The notes: generated from the sequence alone by a model not told the origin. Counted from the stretch's first letter, positions 37,780-50,905 are shown. The stretch: 64,000 nt of DNA from Ophiocordyceps camponoti-saundersi (nom. inval.) (GCA_003339415.1 PDHQ01000123.1:1-64000); one strand, 5' to 3'. Numbers and translations are program-made.

Positions 37780-40700
37780 AAACTCGGTTTATATCCTTTT
37801 TTATTAAATAAACCTAATTAGGATTTCCTTAATAAAAAGTATAATAATATATATTTATAAGGTAAAAAAAAATAAGCGCTTAAAGCTTTACTTTTTATTA
37901 GCTTATATTTTATTATTTAAAGAAAAGGTAAACTATATATTATTAATAATTAATAAGTATTAAATAGCGTAGCTATTCTTAATATATACCTAATACCTCT
38001 CCCTTAAGATATAATTTATAAGTTAATAAGTAAAAAGGTTATTTTTATTATTAATACTTAAAGCTTCTTTTATTAGTTTTATATCTATTTAAATTACTAA
38101 GAGCGGTTTTATTTCTTACTATAAATTAGAGAGGACTATAATCGCTCTTATAAGGTATAAAAATTTACCTATTTATTTATAAAAATTTATTAATTATATT
38201 CTCTAACTAAATAAAATATATATTATTAGATATATTAATAATAAAGTAATTTTCTCTAATATTTTAAAAGATTATATTAAGTATCTAATTACTATATTTA
38301 ATCTTTTTCTTAATATAAATTTTTCCCTCTCTACTTTTAAATTATTCTTTTATTACCTATTTATAAAAATATTAAAATATATTAAGGAGCAACTAGAAGC
38401 CGAAAGAGAATACCCGCCTATTTTTTAGTAAGTTATAGCCTAAACCCCTCTACTATATATAAAGGTATAAGCAAAAGAGTACGTAATATATAAGTCCCTC
38501 GTTCCTTATATATCGGGCATTATATAGGCTATCGTAGTCGAACTATAATATATAAGTAACTATAACTAGGCGTAGCCTAGTCCTTTATATACCCTCGGGC
38601 CCTAGGCTACCTTATAGTAGCGACCCCTAGCCTATACTACGCACCCCCTAGGACCTTATACGTAACCCCTATTACCTTAGCCTTATTAGCTTAGGTAACC
38701 GCTACCTAGCGACTCGAACTTATAACTTTAAGAGTATAACTTATATATATATTAAGGAGCGATTAGAAGCTAAAAGGGAATACTCGCCTATTCCTTAGTA
38801 AGTTATAGCCTAAACCCCTTTACTATATATAAAGGTATAGGCAAAAGAGTACGTAATATATAAGTCCCTCGTTCCTTATATATCGGGCATTATATAGGCT
38901 ATCGTAGTTAAACTGCGATATATAAGTAATTATAACTAGGCGTAGCCTAGTCTTTTATAAAATATTATATTAATAGACTTATATTAATAAATACTTAATC
39001 TTAAGTAAAAGCCTTATAATATATTAAGTTTTTTAATACCTTATAATATCTTAATAAATAAATTAAATTAGTTAGATATATAAAATATCTTATTCCTTAT
39101 TTTATATAATAAATTAACCTTTTTTAAAAACGTAAAATAATAGTATTCTAAGAAATATAAGAAAATAAAGCACTTATTATTAAACTAAAAAGAAATACTT
39201 TTACCTTTTAGTTTAAAATTATCCTAATAAAGGAAAAAATTAACTATTTTAATAATATTACTAATACCTTTTATAATAACGCTATTTTAAGTTAGTTCTT
39301 TCCTAATTATTAACTTTTTTTATAAATTAACGGCTTTTAAGAGAATAATTTTATAGCTTATTTTTTCTATATTAATAATAAGAAATCTTAGAAATTATTT
39401 TTAGCTTCGCCTTAATAGTTTATTAAACTTATTTATTATCTTAATTATATACTTAAATTAGCGAAAACTAAATACTAGCTAATTAAAATTAAAATCTCTT
39501 ATTTAATATAAGCTTATTATAAACTCTAAATTTATTTAATTAAAACCTAGAAACTAAAAATTATAATTTTAATAAATTATATTATAATTTTAATAATTAT
39601 AAAATAAACCTTTTTTTTTACTATTAATATAAGGAGTAATAATTAACTTACCCTTATTTTTTAATTTCTAAATTAGTACTTTTTTAAAATTTAATATATT
39701 TTTAATATTTATAATATTCTTATAAAATCTCTCTTACGCCTTCCCTTAAAAATAATCCTAGAAAAGAGATAAAGAGAACTTAAAAATATTTAGGAAGATT
39801 ATATTAATTAGAATTATAAATTTATTTCCCTAAAAGCTATTTTTAATAATATTTTCTAATAGAGGATTTCTAAAAAGTATCTCCTTAATATATAATAATA
39901 TAAAGTTTTAAAGTAACTTAAAAATAAAAACTTCTAGGAAAAACTCGCTTTTATCTAAGTAAATAGCTTATTATATTTTAAAGATATTAATAGTTAATAA
40001 TAACTTTATATTCCTAAAAATTATATTAAAAAAATATTTCTAAGTATTATTTTTATAAATTCTATATTTACTAAAAATATATATAAGCTAAACTTTTTTT
40101 AATTTTATTATTTCTTAACTAAAAAAAATTAATAATTTTATAAATAAATATAATACTTATAAATAAAGTTAGATTAATAAATAAGCTCTTTTAGGGAAAT
40201 AGTTTTTATTTGTTTCCTAATAATTCCTTTTTATATAATTATAATAAACTTTATTATTAAACTCCCTTTATTTTTTCGAAAAATTTACCTTAATTTAAAC
40301 TTAAAGGAAAGTTTTATAATACCTTATTTATTATTACTAATAAGTTTTCGAAAATTTATATTTTAACCCCTAAATATAATTATTTTACCGCTAAAAAATA
40401 AGCCTAGTTACTATACTATAAGCTTACTTATTATAATTAAAAACTCCTAAAGTAAATTATCTTTAATTAAAATCTAAAGTTTATATTTAAGCTATAGGAA
40501 ACCTTATAATTTATTTTTAATATTATACTTTTAATATTAACTATATATTACTTATAAACTAATAGTTTATTTAAAAAATAAAACTAAATTATTAAAATTA
40601 CTTTTAAATTCTTTATAGCTAATTTCCTAATTAAATAATAGATTAACTCTTTACTAGCTTTTTAGTTTTTACTTAATAACTCCTTCTCTTAAGTTATTAA

Positions 40701-41367
40701 AATTATATTAAGTAAATTATTTATTAAATTATAAATAAATAATAGTCTTTATTATTTAAGCGATTAAGTTTCTTTTAAATTTAAGAAAATATTTAAAAAT
40801 AAGGTAATTATTTTTATTACTTATACCTAAGCTATAATAAAAAGATAATATAAGAAGAAATATTAGAAGCTAAAGTTTAAGCCTAGCGATTAAGTTTAGC
40901 TTAAACTTAGAAAAAAATATTTTATTCCTAATAAATAAGTAATAAAGCTTTTAGAATAATAAACTAGCCTTTTCCGCGTAATTAAATAAACTAGTTATTT
41001 AGCTTATTAACTAAATCTTAATAACTTTATAAATATTTACCTTATTATATTAATTATATAATTTTAAATAGCTAACGCTTTAAGAGAATAACCTAGCTAT
41101 AAACTTAATACTAATAACTATAAGATTAAATAAATCTTCGATAAGAGAAAGGTTAAAAAAGGATAAGGTATTATTTAAATAAAATACCTTATATATTAGA
41201 AAAAATACTTAAATAATAATAACTAATAGGTAGCTAAAAAAGACTTTTAATAAAAGGAGATAATTAAAAAATTCGAGAAAGAAAAAGATAAGTTAGAAGC
41301 TAAGTTAGAAATTACTAGAAAAAAATATATAAATACTTTTAAAAAGTACTAGCTAAAAAAAAAGTAA
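37780..41367 (+). pseudogene. Gypsy pol relic: RT, RNase H, integrase, chromodomain
   Basis: Read through RIP, the reverse transcriptase at about 37870-38380 keeps the fungal gypsy blocks: a YPLPLQ-like turn near 37985, an SFFYQF-like block near 38065, and the YxDD box at 38231-38242, which reads Tyr-Ile-Asn-Asn. Right after the LLG-type block the frame is split by an insertion (38381-38958), then continues into the RT connection and RNase H. The integrase C-terminal region is near 40800-41050. A chromodomain-like segment and a charged coiled-coil tail follow at 41100-41360, ending at TAA 41367. Chromodomains steer integration to heterochromatin in chromoviruses. Both catalytic Asp codons are lost by G-to-A change. 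Confidence 0.8.
38381..38958. mobile_element. Short insertion with 206-bp direct terminal repeats
   Basis: Two direct copies of about 206 bp (38381-38586, 38751-38956) lie 370 bp apart with a 164-bp GC-richer unit between. The block interrupts the gypsy reverse transcriptase. Flanks TTTATAAAAATATTA (38360-38374) and TTTTATAAAATATTA (38954-38968) look like a target duplication of about 14 bp with one base gained or lost. The middle holds a degenerate B-box-like AAGTTCGAGTCGC on the minus strand (about 38708-38721). It could be a terminal-repeat miniature element or a partly duplicated SINE. Confidence 0.55.
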
Positions 41368-41681
41368 ACAAGTTTCCTAGTAATAAATATATAAAATCTT
41401 TAGGAAATAATAAACCTAACGCGTTTGCTATTTATATTAGATTTTTTTATATTTTCCTACTTTTCTTTTTTTACTTTCTTTTTTTTCTATTTATCCTCTT
41501 TTATCCCTTTTTATATTACTTATCTTTATTATATCTTCTTATATATTAGTCTTTATTCCTCTTATAATTATTCTCTTTTATTTTCTTATTCTATTTATTT
41601 TTCTTTATATTATTTTCTTTTTTTTATATTTAAAATTAACCCGCTATATAGTAACGTTTATTATTTAAAAGATAAGATTTA

Positions 41682-41807
41682 TTATAAATATTTTTACAAG
41701 TAATTAATATAAATATTACTTATCCTTACTTTTAAAAGCTTTAATTATAAATATTTTTATAAGTAATTTATATAAATATTACCTATCCTTACTTTTAGAA
41801 GCTTTAA
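41682..41807 (+). repeat. 63-bp tandem duplication
   Basis: TTATAAATATTTTTA starts at 41682 and again at 41745, and the two 63-bp copies differ at a few sites. It lies downstream of the gypsy pol, possibly within its 3' untranslated region or LTR. The surrounding 41400-41880 is extremely AT-rich and holds nothing else I can identify. Confidence 0.7.
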
Positions 41808-41891
41808 AAAAGCTATTTAATTATTTAAAAACCTTATAAAACTTTAATATTTATTTAAGCTACTTACTTATAAATTTAATAACTAGAAAGT

Positions 41892-44800
41892 TTAGGATAA
41901 CTTTTATATATTTTATAAACTTCGCGCTTATAGTAACGCGAATATAAACTTTTTATTCTTATATTATAAGCGGACTCCGCTCCTTTTATTACCTTATAGC
42001 GATAGCTAGCCGCGCTTAAAGCAATTCCGGAGAGGAGGGTAACGCTATATAAATTAATTATAACCGCGAAAATATTTTACTTAAAATATAGCTTTACTTT
42101 AAATTATAATAATCTTAAACTTAAAAGTTTATTATACTTATTACTTTATTAAAAGCTAAGGTAAATATTAATAGGATTATTTTAAAAAATACTTTTATCT
42201 TTATATAAGTAATTATCGAATAAATAGTAAAATTTAAAAAAGTTTAAAAAGGCGCCTTTTTTACTCTAATTTTATTAATTAGTAATATCTTTTTAGCTAT
42301 TATAGCTATAATTTCCTTTTTTTATAGCTTTAAAATAAGCGGAACTTTTTTAATATAAATTATAATTATAGCTAAAGCGCTAGAGAAAATTATTAAAAAG
42401 TAAGTTTTTAGGTAATATAAATAATAGCTTATAATTCGCTTTAACTTTATTATTATTTTATTCTAAATTTAAGGCTTTAAAGCGATTATAATAAATATTA
42501 ACTATAAATTTTATAAGTAAAGCTAAGCTTTTAGAATAAAAAAATTACCTAATAATAATATTATAATAATATTTTAAGATATTATTTATAAGCTTTAATC
42601 TAATTTAAAATAGCTTTATATTTTTTTAAAGAAAAGGTATACTTAACTAGTAAAGATTATACTTTTATTATAAAAAAAGTATTAGCATAAGCCTTATAAT
42701 AAAATAATAAGGAAGCTTTTTAGAAAAAGATTAAATTATTAAAAAAAGTTTTAATAATATAATTATATATAAAAAGATATTATTTTAAGATTTAGTAAAA
42801 TTTCTTAATAATTATTATTAATAATATAGTAAATATAAATTAAATTTATAATAAGAGTATAATAATATAAGTAAAGATTTTTAATATTAAATTATATATA
42901 CTAAAAATTTAATTTTAATAATATTTTAAATATTATTAATTTAAATATATTATTAAATATTATATAATAAAGCTATAATATAATAAATATTTTACTACTT
43001 TATATATAAAAAGTAAATCCGCTTATTTTATAGCTTAAAAGAAAAGATTATATTATTATTATTTTTATTAGAAATTTTAACTTAAGTAAAGTTAACTTTA
43101 CCTTAAGATAAGAGCGGTATAGGATTAAGCGAAAAACGCGTATATTACTTAACTTTAGAGGTTTACGAACTAGAACTTTATATATATTACCCCTCTTTCC
43201 CCTCCGGCGCTAACTAGAAATTAGTAATAGTTAGGGCGGAAACGCTTAAAAGCGAATATAATAATACCTCCTCTTTTAACTTTAACTTTATATTTATTTA
43301 TAGCTTTATTATAATAACCTAGATATTTTTTAAAATTAGCTATTATAAAATTTATTATAAAATAATAAAATTTTTATATATTCCTAAGCTATACTAATAA
43401 GGCCTTAATTAATTAAATTTTTAAAGCTATTTTAATTAAATATAAAGATTTAATTTATAGCGATAATAATAGCTAAATTATTATTATATTATTACGCTAG
43501 TAGCTATAAAAGCTGCTAGAACCTCGATAATATATTAAGTAGGAAAAACCCTCTTATAGGAGGTAAAACCCCCCGTAGCGCGGTAAAACTACGGCCAGCT
43601 TAGGGCCGGGTAAAATAAGTAACGTATATAAAGGAAATAGCTATTAGCTATAATAATATTATATAATATAAGAAAAGATAAGGAAAAAAAATAAGATAAG
43701 GAGAGATAAGGAGAGTAGTAATATATATTACTCGTATAAGCTAGTATATACCCCTCTAAAGCTTTAATATATACCTCTTAACTCCTCGGTATATAGCTAT
43801 ATACCCCTTATATATATAGTATATACTTAAGTATATACCTTTTTATAAAGCTTTCTTAATTAGGAAATTATTCTTATAAATTAGTAACTTAAAGCTTAAA
43901 AGTATATAAAAAAGGGGGGGTTACCTTTACTAGCGCAGGTAAGCTATTATTAAATTAGTAATCTTAATAAAATTAATTATATAAGTGATTCTTATAAGTA
44001 TATATATTATTTATAGCTAACTTATACTAGAAGTAAAATACTTATTAAAAGAGACTACCTTTATAATATATCTAACGTTAGTTATATTAATATACTTATA
44101 AGCTTTAAAAATCTTTACTAAATATAATATAATAAGTATTCGGCCCCGGTACGCGCTTAAACCTACTAATAGTTAAAATAAACTAGCTTAGTATATCTTA
44201 TATAAAATACGCGAATAATTATATTAAATATAAGCTAATTACTAATCTTATTATAATATAAGCTATTTATATTATAATTAAGATAGCTTATAAGCTAGGC
44301 TTTAATTATAATTTTTAATTAGTAAGTTAAAATCGGAGTTATAGCCGGTTTAAGGTAAGTCTTATATTAATAAGGGTAGTAGAAAAATACTATTTAGCGC
44401 GTTAAGGAAATTTGCGCTATTACGCGTTATAATAGCTCTCGCGCTAATTGAGTTATTTAGGCGGCCGCCGGCCGCGTGCCGCTTTAAGGCCTACTGCCTC
44501 CCGCCCTCGGTAAAGATCCTATCGTCGAAGTAACTAAGAGTCTAACTAGCGTCGACCGACTTATCGCGGCTATTATAGCCTAAACCCGGGAGCAGCGTAT
44601 CTTTTAATAATAGCTAAAAGAATAAGTAAGCTATATAGATTTTATACCGGACTTAGTTTATATATACTCTTATTACTATAAAGTCCGCTTTAGGGGAAAT
44701 ATTAGCTTCTAAATTACTAATTAATACTTAATTTATTAAATATATAAAATACCGGGTATAGGCGAGGTTTAACTTAAAGCTAAGGTAACGCTTAAGGGGA

Positions 44801-44904
44801 GGGTTTTACTCCGAGCTCTCCGGTTTTTCCCCCTTTTAAAATATATATAAGGTAGTTCTAAGCTATATAAAGTATATTAGCGTATTAAATATTATTATTA
44901 TTTA
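41892..44904 (+). mobile_element. Retroelement B, copy 2, split by fragment H
   Basis: The 5' start near 41900 and the ATT tail (44886-44901) match the other B copies. The flanks share a 12-bp duplication TAACTAGAAAGT / TAACTAGAAGGT (41880-41891, 44905-44916). The shared 3' motif is at 44797-44833. LINE fragment H (43478-44605) sits inside it; removing H restores continuity with copies 1, 3 and 4. It is fully RIP-mutated and no protein was recognised. Confidence 0.75.
43478..44605 (-). mobile_element. LINE fragment H (5'-truncated, same family as G)
   Basis: A 1.13-kb insertion within B, between perfect 13-bp duplications AATAATAGCTAAA (43465-43477, 44606-44618). The left end is TTA-rich and followed by the shared 3' motif (43541-43574), so sense is minus and the right end is a 5' truncation, as usual for LINEs. 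From about 43690 it matches G at 2710-3394 and 10316-10560 without the copia, giving a copy of the copia empty site near 44360. The stretch 44440-44600 is remarkably GC-rich and little RIP-mutated. Confidence 0.78.
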
Positions 44905-44916
44905 TAACTAGAAGGT

Positions 44917-47900
44917 AAAAAACTATATAATATTCGTTACTTAAAAATAAATATTATAAGAAAAAAGTTATAATTTATTATTAATTAAATTAAATAGTTA
45001 TATTTACTATATTAATAAAAAAGTAAAAAAGTAAGCTAGTAAAGAAAGACTTCCGAATAATAAAAATTATAATTCTAAGCACTTACTTTTAGATAATAAA
45101 TACTTTAGCTTAGATTACTTTTTACCTAATATTTCTAAGATTATAGCGCTTAGATATTCTACTTAATAAATTATTATAGTATTTTCTTCTACTACTAGCT
45201 TTAGCTCTAAAACACTTATTATTTTATTAAAAAGTTATACTTACTTTTTATTATTATATTCTCTTATTAATATTAAAAAGAGTATTTTTATAATTTAAAT
45301 AACCTAGAAAGAATTATTATAGCGTATATATGCTATTAGAAATTATTAAAGATTATATTAAGGGACTAATTAGTAAGTAAGTTTATTAGGATTCTAAAAA
45401 AATTAAAGGAAATTAAGTATATCCTAGCTATTATCTCTTATATTAACTACTTTAATAAGATAAGAAAAATAATATTAGTAGTTATAGAAAAAAAACTAAG
45501 GTTAAGGGAGCTACTCTTATTTTTAAAAAATCCCTAGTAAGGCGTTTTATTACTCCTCCTATTTTAACTTAATAAAGCGTTTTTAAAACCCCTAATAAGT
45601 AAACTTATTTTACCTCTTAATAGCTTATAACTCCCGCTATAATTTTTAAAATTATAATTAAATTTTAAAAAGTTTTAAAAGCTAAAAAGGTTAAAAAAGC
45701 TAATAATAATTTCTTAGTAACTTATTATAATAGTTTAGTTAAGTTATTAATTATTTATATACCTTTTTTATAATATATTATAATAAGTAAGCTTTAGTAT
45801 TTTAACATATAAATATTACCTTAATTAAAGCGATATATTTTAATAAATACCTTAGTAAATATAATCCTTCCCTTAGCTTAAGTTATATAATAAAAATATT
45901 TAATATTAGTAATAAATAAATTATTAATTTCCTTATCTTAATACTTATTTTACTTAATATCCTTACTTTTAAGAATATATTACTTAGTATTAATAAGGTT
46001 ACTATATTTATTAATAAAAAGCTTATACTTAATAATTTTAATAAGATTCTTAAATTTTATAAGAAAAACTAATAAGACTCTTATATTTATATAAATTAGT
46101 AAATATATCTACTTAGTAAAGGTATTATTATTTTACTTCCGGTTATTATTATTAACTATACTTTTTTATTAGCTTAAAGTAATATTATTAAAAATAAAAA
46201 AACTATAAATCCTTATAATATTCTAATTTTTAATATTTTAAATTTAATTAAAATAGCTTTTTATAATATTATTAAAATACTATATAGTTAGATAAGTAGC
46301 TTAGTTAAACTTTTTAATAATACTAAATATATTATAATTATTAAACTTATTAATACTAACCCTTTTATTAATATAATAATAAATTAAAGCACTCCTTAGC
46401 TCTTTATATAATATTAGCATAAACTATAGTAAAGAACTATATTAATAACACGCTTTATACGAAAAATATATATTATATTATTTAACTATTAATACATAAT
46501 AGTTTTTATATTTATTTAATTATTAATAAGTAATAAATCTCTAAGTTATTTAACTATTAATAAGTAATAATATTTATATTTACTAAGCTTAGGTAAGAAT
46601 CTTATAAATTATTATACTTTTAATATTCTTTTCCTAATATTATTTTAATATAATATAGTTATATACTATTCTTTATTATAATTTATATATTATATTAAAA
46701 ATAATATCGCGATATTATAATTATAGTAATTATAATATAGTACTATAATATTATAATTATAGTAAATAATAATAGCCCTGTTACCTTATAAACTTAAGTT
46801 ATAACTACTACTTAGCTAAAAGTAGATAATTCTTAGTATTCTATACCTTTTAATATTAAAATAAACTCCTTAATATTTTATACCCTTCGCGCGCTAACGT
46901 GTCTAAAAAGGAAGCTCTGCGAGAAGCTAAATAGCGTATATAAAGCTTAAAGGACTAAGTATAGTCTTTAGCTAAGAGACTTATTTCCTTTATTTTATTC
47001 TTATATATTATATCTCTTTCTTTACTTATTTTTCTTTACTTAATATTATAATATTTTTTACTATAATATATATTCTTTAATATATATCTAATATATATTA
47101 TAAACCTTATTTATTATTCTTATATTATTTTTTTATTTATATCCTATATTACTTAAATTAATTTAGTTCCTTATATATAGTTTCCTTATAATATATTTTA
47201 ATTTATAATTAAATATAATAATTAAAGTTAATATAAAAAAGCTTTAAAATATAATAATAGTTTCCTAAGTAAAATAAGGAGTAAATAAAGCTACTAGAAT
47301 TCTTTTTTAGCTTAGGAAGTTAATATAAAATATATAATAATACTTTTATAAATCGCCTAGTCTCTTATAATATTTTACTAAGATTTCCTCTTAGGATTTC
47401 TTTTTAAGATTTTACTTAGATTTCCCTTAAAAACTTTATTACTTTTATATTTAGGAAATTACTAGGATTTCCTTTTAGGATCTCTTTATAATAACTTTTA
47501 GGATTTTACTTAGATTTCTAACTAGATTTAGTATTAAAATATACTTTTAGGAATCTTTAGATTTTATAAGGAAATCTCCATATACTAGGAAATTACCGTA
47601 TATTAGGAAATCTCCGTTTTACTAATATATTATAAGTGTTTATAATAATTTTTATTCTTTATAATAAATAATAAAGGTATAAATAACTAATATAAAAATA
47701 TAATAACTACTTTATAATATAATATAAAAAATCTAGTATTTTATTATATTTATTATATAAATAAATAACTAAGGTTATTATTTTATACCTTAAAAGTATT
47801 AGTATAATATATTATTACCTTCGTATATAAGGCTCCGGCCCTCTAAGGCTAAGAATAATATAGACCTTTAAGACCTTATACGGATCCGTTACGGTCGGCG

Positions 47901-48335
47901 TTTCCAGACTTTACGGAAATAGGTAACACGGAAAGCCGAATATTAAACTAACTATAATACTTTCCGGATTTCCGAAAACACTCTTAAATACGTTATCTTC
48001 TAGCATATAGAATAACCCTCTCCTTAACTAGAAAGGTTACTACGTTTATAAGAAATTAAGTATTTAGAGAAGAGGTTTTCCTACTACTTAGTAAATAGTA
48101 ATTTAATCACTTACTCTCTTCCCTACCTTCTAAATAATTTTATTATTAACCTATTATTATAAAACTACTACTATTCTAATCTGATTTAAACGCGCTTCTA
48201 TATCTAATAATCCTATTATTTAAATCTCTATTACTAGATAATTAATTATCTTCCTAACCTTAAACTAATAGAAAGTGCTATCCGATTTTTATCTAGCACT
48301 TACATATATATATTATTTTTAGAAAGCTATTATAA
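44917..48335. other. Degenerate element DNA, not assigned
   Basis: This 3.4 kb has no intact frame. 45010-46390 reads plus-strand as a low-stop, Gln/Thr/Pro-rich protein that could be a gag, but no motif is certain. 46480-46565 has three imperfect copies of a TATTTAACTATTAATAAG-like unit and 46701-46718 is a perfect palindrome. 46870-46990 is GC-richer. 47340-47640 is filled with GGAAATC/GATTTCC repeats resembling the gypsy LTR at 61871-62280. 47820-48300 is distinctly less RIP-mutated, with several surviving CA/TG, and matches nothing I recognise. Confidence 0.4.
46701..46718. repeat. Perfect 18-bp palindrome in an inverted-repeat cluster
   Basis: ATAATATCGCGATATTAT is perfectly self-complementary. 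It is followed to 46760 by several overlapping TATAATTATAG-type inverted repeats. No gene is adjacent. Such AT palindromes can arise by chance in DNA of this composition. Confidence 0.6.
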
Positions 48336-50174
48336 TAATAATATTAATATACTAGTATACTTTATATAGCTTAGAACTATCTTATATATATTCTAAAAAG
48401 AGGGAAAACTAGAAAACTTAGAGTAAAACTCTTCTTTTAAATATTACCTTAGCTTTAGGTTAAACCCTGCTTATACTCTATATTTTATATATTTAATAAG
48501 TTAGGTAATAATTAATAATTAAAAAGCTATTATTTCCTTTAAAATAAACTTTATAATAATAAAAGTATATATAAACTAAATTTAATATAAAATTTATATA
48601 GCTTACTTATTTTTCTAGCTATTATTATTATTATAAATTAAATCCTTATAATTAATTAAAATAGCTTTAAGAATTTAATTAATTAAAGCCTTATTAATAT
48701 AGCTGAAAAATATATAAAGGTTTTACTATTTTATAATAAACCTTATAATAGCTAATTTTAAAAAATAGTTAAATTATTATAATAAAGCCGCGGATAAGTT
48801 TAAGAAAAGGGTTAAAAAAAGTATTATTATATTTACTTTTTAGCGTTTCCGCTCTTATTATTATAAAACTATAGTTAATATTAAAAAAGTAAGATAGGCG
48901 ATAGATATAAAGTTTTAATTTATAAACTTTTAAAATTAGGAAATATATATATCTTTTACCTAGTCTTATACCGCTCTTATCTTAAGGTAAAGTTAACTTT
49001 ACTTAAAATAAGATTTTTAATAAAAAAATAATATTATAGTTTTTTTTATAAGCTATAAGATAAGTAAACTTACTTTTTATATATAAAATAGCGGAATATT
49101 TATTATATTATAGCTTTATTATATAATATTTAATAATATATATAAATTACTAATATTTAAAATATTATTAAAGTTAAATTTTTAATATAAATAATTTAAT
49201 ATTAAAAATCTTTACTTATATTATTATATTTTTATTATAAATTTAGTTTATATTTATTATATTATAAATAATAATTATTAGGAAACTTTATTAAGTTTTT
49301 AAGTAATATTTTTTTATCTATAGATATATTATTAAAATTTTATTTAAAAACTTAATTTATTTAAAAAGCTTTCTTACCGCCTTATTATAAGGCTTATATT
49401 AATATTTTTTTCTAATAAAAATATAACTTTTATTAATTAAGTCTTTCTTTTCTTTAAAAATAATATAAAATTACTTTAAATTAAATTAAAGCTTATAAAT
49501 AATATTTTAAAATATTATTATTAGGTAATTTCCTTATTATAAAAGCTTAGCTTTACTTATAAAATTTATAATTAATATTTATTATAATTACCTTAAGGCC
49601 TTAAACTTAAAATAAAATAATAATAAAGTTTAAGTAAATTATAAGCTATTATTTATATTACTTAAAAACTTATTTTTTAATAGTCTTTTTTAACGCTTTA
49701 GCTATAACTATAGCTTATATTAAAGAAATTCCGCTCCCCCTAAAGTTATTAAAAAAAATTATAGCTATAATAGCTAAAAAGATATTACTAACTAATAAAG
49801 TTAAAATAAAGGAGGCGCCTCCCTAATCCCTTTTAAACTTTATTACTTATTTAATAATTATTTATATAAAAATAAAAATATTTCCTAAAATAATCTTATT
49901 AATATTTACCTTAGCTTTTAATAAGATAATAAGTATAGTAAATTTTTAAATTTAAGATTATTATAATTTAGAGTAAAGCTATATTTTAAGTAAAAAATTT
50001 TCGCGGTTATAATTAACTTATATAATATTACCCTCCCTCTTAAAGTTACTTTAAGTATAGCTTACTATTATTATAAAGTAATAAAGGGAGCGGAGTCTGC
50101 TTATAATATAATAATAAGAAGTTTATATTTATATCGCTATAAGCGCGGAATTTATAAAATATATAAAAGTTATC
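48336..50174 (-). mobile_element. Retroelement B, copy 3
   Basis: Collinear with copy 1 (19616-21479) over its whole length but more strongly RIP-mutated. It is flanked by 16-bp duplications TAGAAAGCTATTATAA (48320-48335) and TAAAAAGCTATTATAA (50175-50190). The 3' motif is at 48402-48432 and the tail lies at the left end. The target was the C-terminal pol region of a gypsy element, which continues at 50191. Confidence 0.78.
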
Positions 50175-50190
50175 TAAAAAGCTATTATAA

Positions 50191-50905
50191 ATCCCTTACT
50201 TAGCTAAAAAAACGCCTCTTACTAAATTAAACGATATTAATAATATATTAAAATAAAAAGTAAATTAAATCTTTTAGTTTTATATTATAAGATAATACTA
50301 TTAGCTGAAATATTAAGTTTATTAGTATAATTATAACTTAGATAAGATATAATATTTTATTAAAAAATTTTAATATATATTAATAGCTTTTAAAAAATTC
50401 TATAACTGCTTTTTAGCTATTATTAGCTTATTTATTAACTTTTAATAATAAATTAAAATAGCTATAGTAAATTATAATTATAAAAATAATAATTAAAATA
50501 ATATTATAATTTTCCTTTATACTTTATTATATAATAAGCGTTATTAACCTTAATAAATATATTAAAACTTTTATTAAAAAGTAATATTATATATTAATAT
50601 TTATAAGGATTTCTTTTAAATATTTTATAATAATTTCTAAGGATTTCTATTTATATTTCTATAATCTTTAGAAATCTTATTATAAAATTACTTAGAAAGA
50701 CCTTAAAGGAAATTACTAAAAAATATAATTACTTTTTTACTAGAATTTTATTATACTCTTTCTTATCTTTATTAGTATATACCCTTATATATTTTACTAA
50801 GATTTCGCTTATAAGAGTTTTTCTTTTTTTTCTTTCTCCTTAGCTTAGAATCTTTATTTATAATACTAATATTATTATTTACTTAATATATTTCTAAGCT
50901 ATAAT
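50191..50905 (+). mobile_element. Ty3/gypsy 3' fragment: end of pol and LTR
   Basis: 50191-50560 matches the minus-strand gypsy at about 62650-62400 (end of pol). 50585-50905 matches its LTR (61871-62280), including GGATTTC-type motifs and the AGATTTCGCTTA block near 50800. It is a truncated, RIP-mutated copy of the element at the right edge. The gypsy sequence upstream of B copy 3 is only a few tens of bases before similarity is lost. Confidence 0.65.

Larger units (their letters stand above)
35515..41879 (+). mobile_element. Ty3/gypsy chromovirus relic, 5' LTR not found
   Basis: A very AT-rich element with a plus-strand pol (about 37780-41367). The left 2.2 kb is gag by position, without recognisable motifs. 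No direct terminal repeat was found between 35515-36000 and 41400-41880. Either the 5' LTR is lost or the 3' LTR lies beyond retroelement B, since the sequence flanking B at 41880 continues at 44905. It is interrupted by an insertion at 38381-38958. Confidence 0.75.

Noticed and set aside
38381..38958. CRISPR-like or phage array
   Set aside because: There are only two long direct repeats in a fungal retroelement. No short regularly spaced repeats or prokaryotic genes occur anywhere in the window.
41425..41703. 92-residue plus-strand ORF rich in Phe, Tyr, Leu, Ile and Ser
   Set aside because: Low-complexity translation of extremely T-rich DNA downstream of the gypsy pol. It has no domain, overlaps a tandem duplication, and its composition equals that of the surrounding RIP-mutated DNA.
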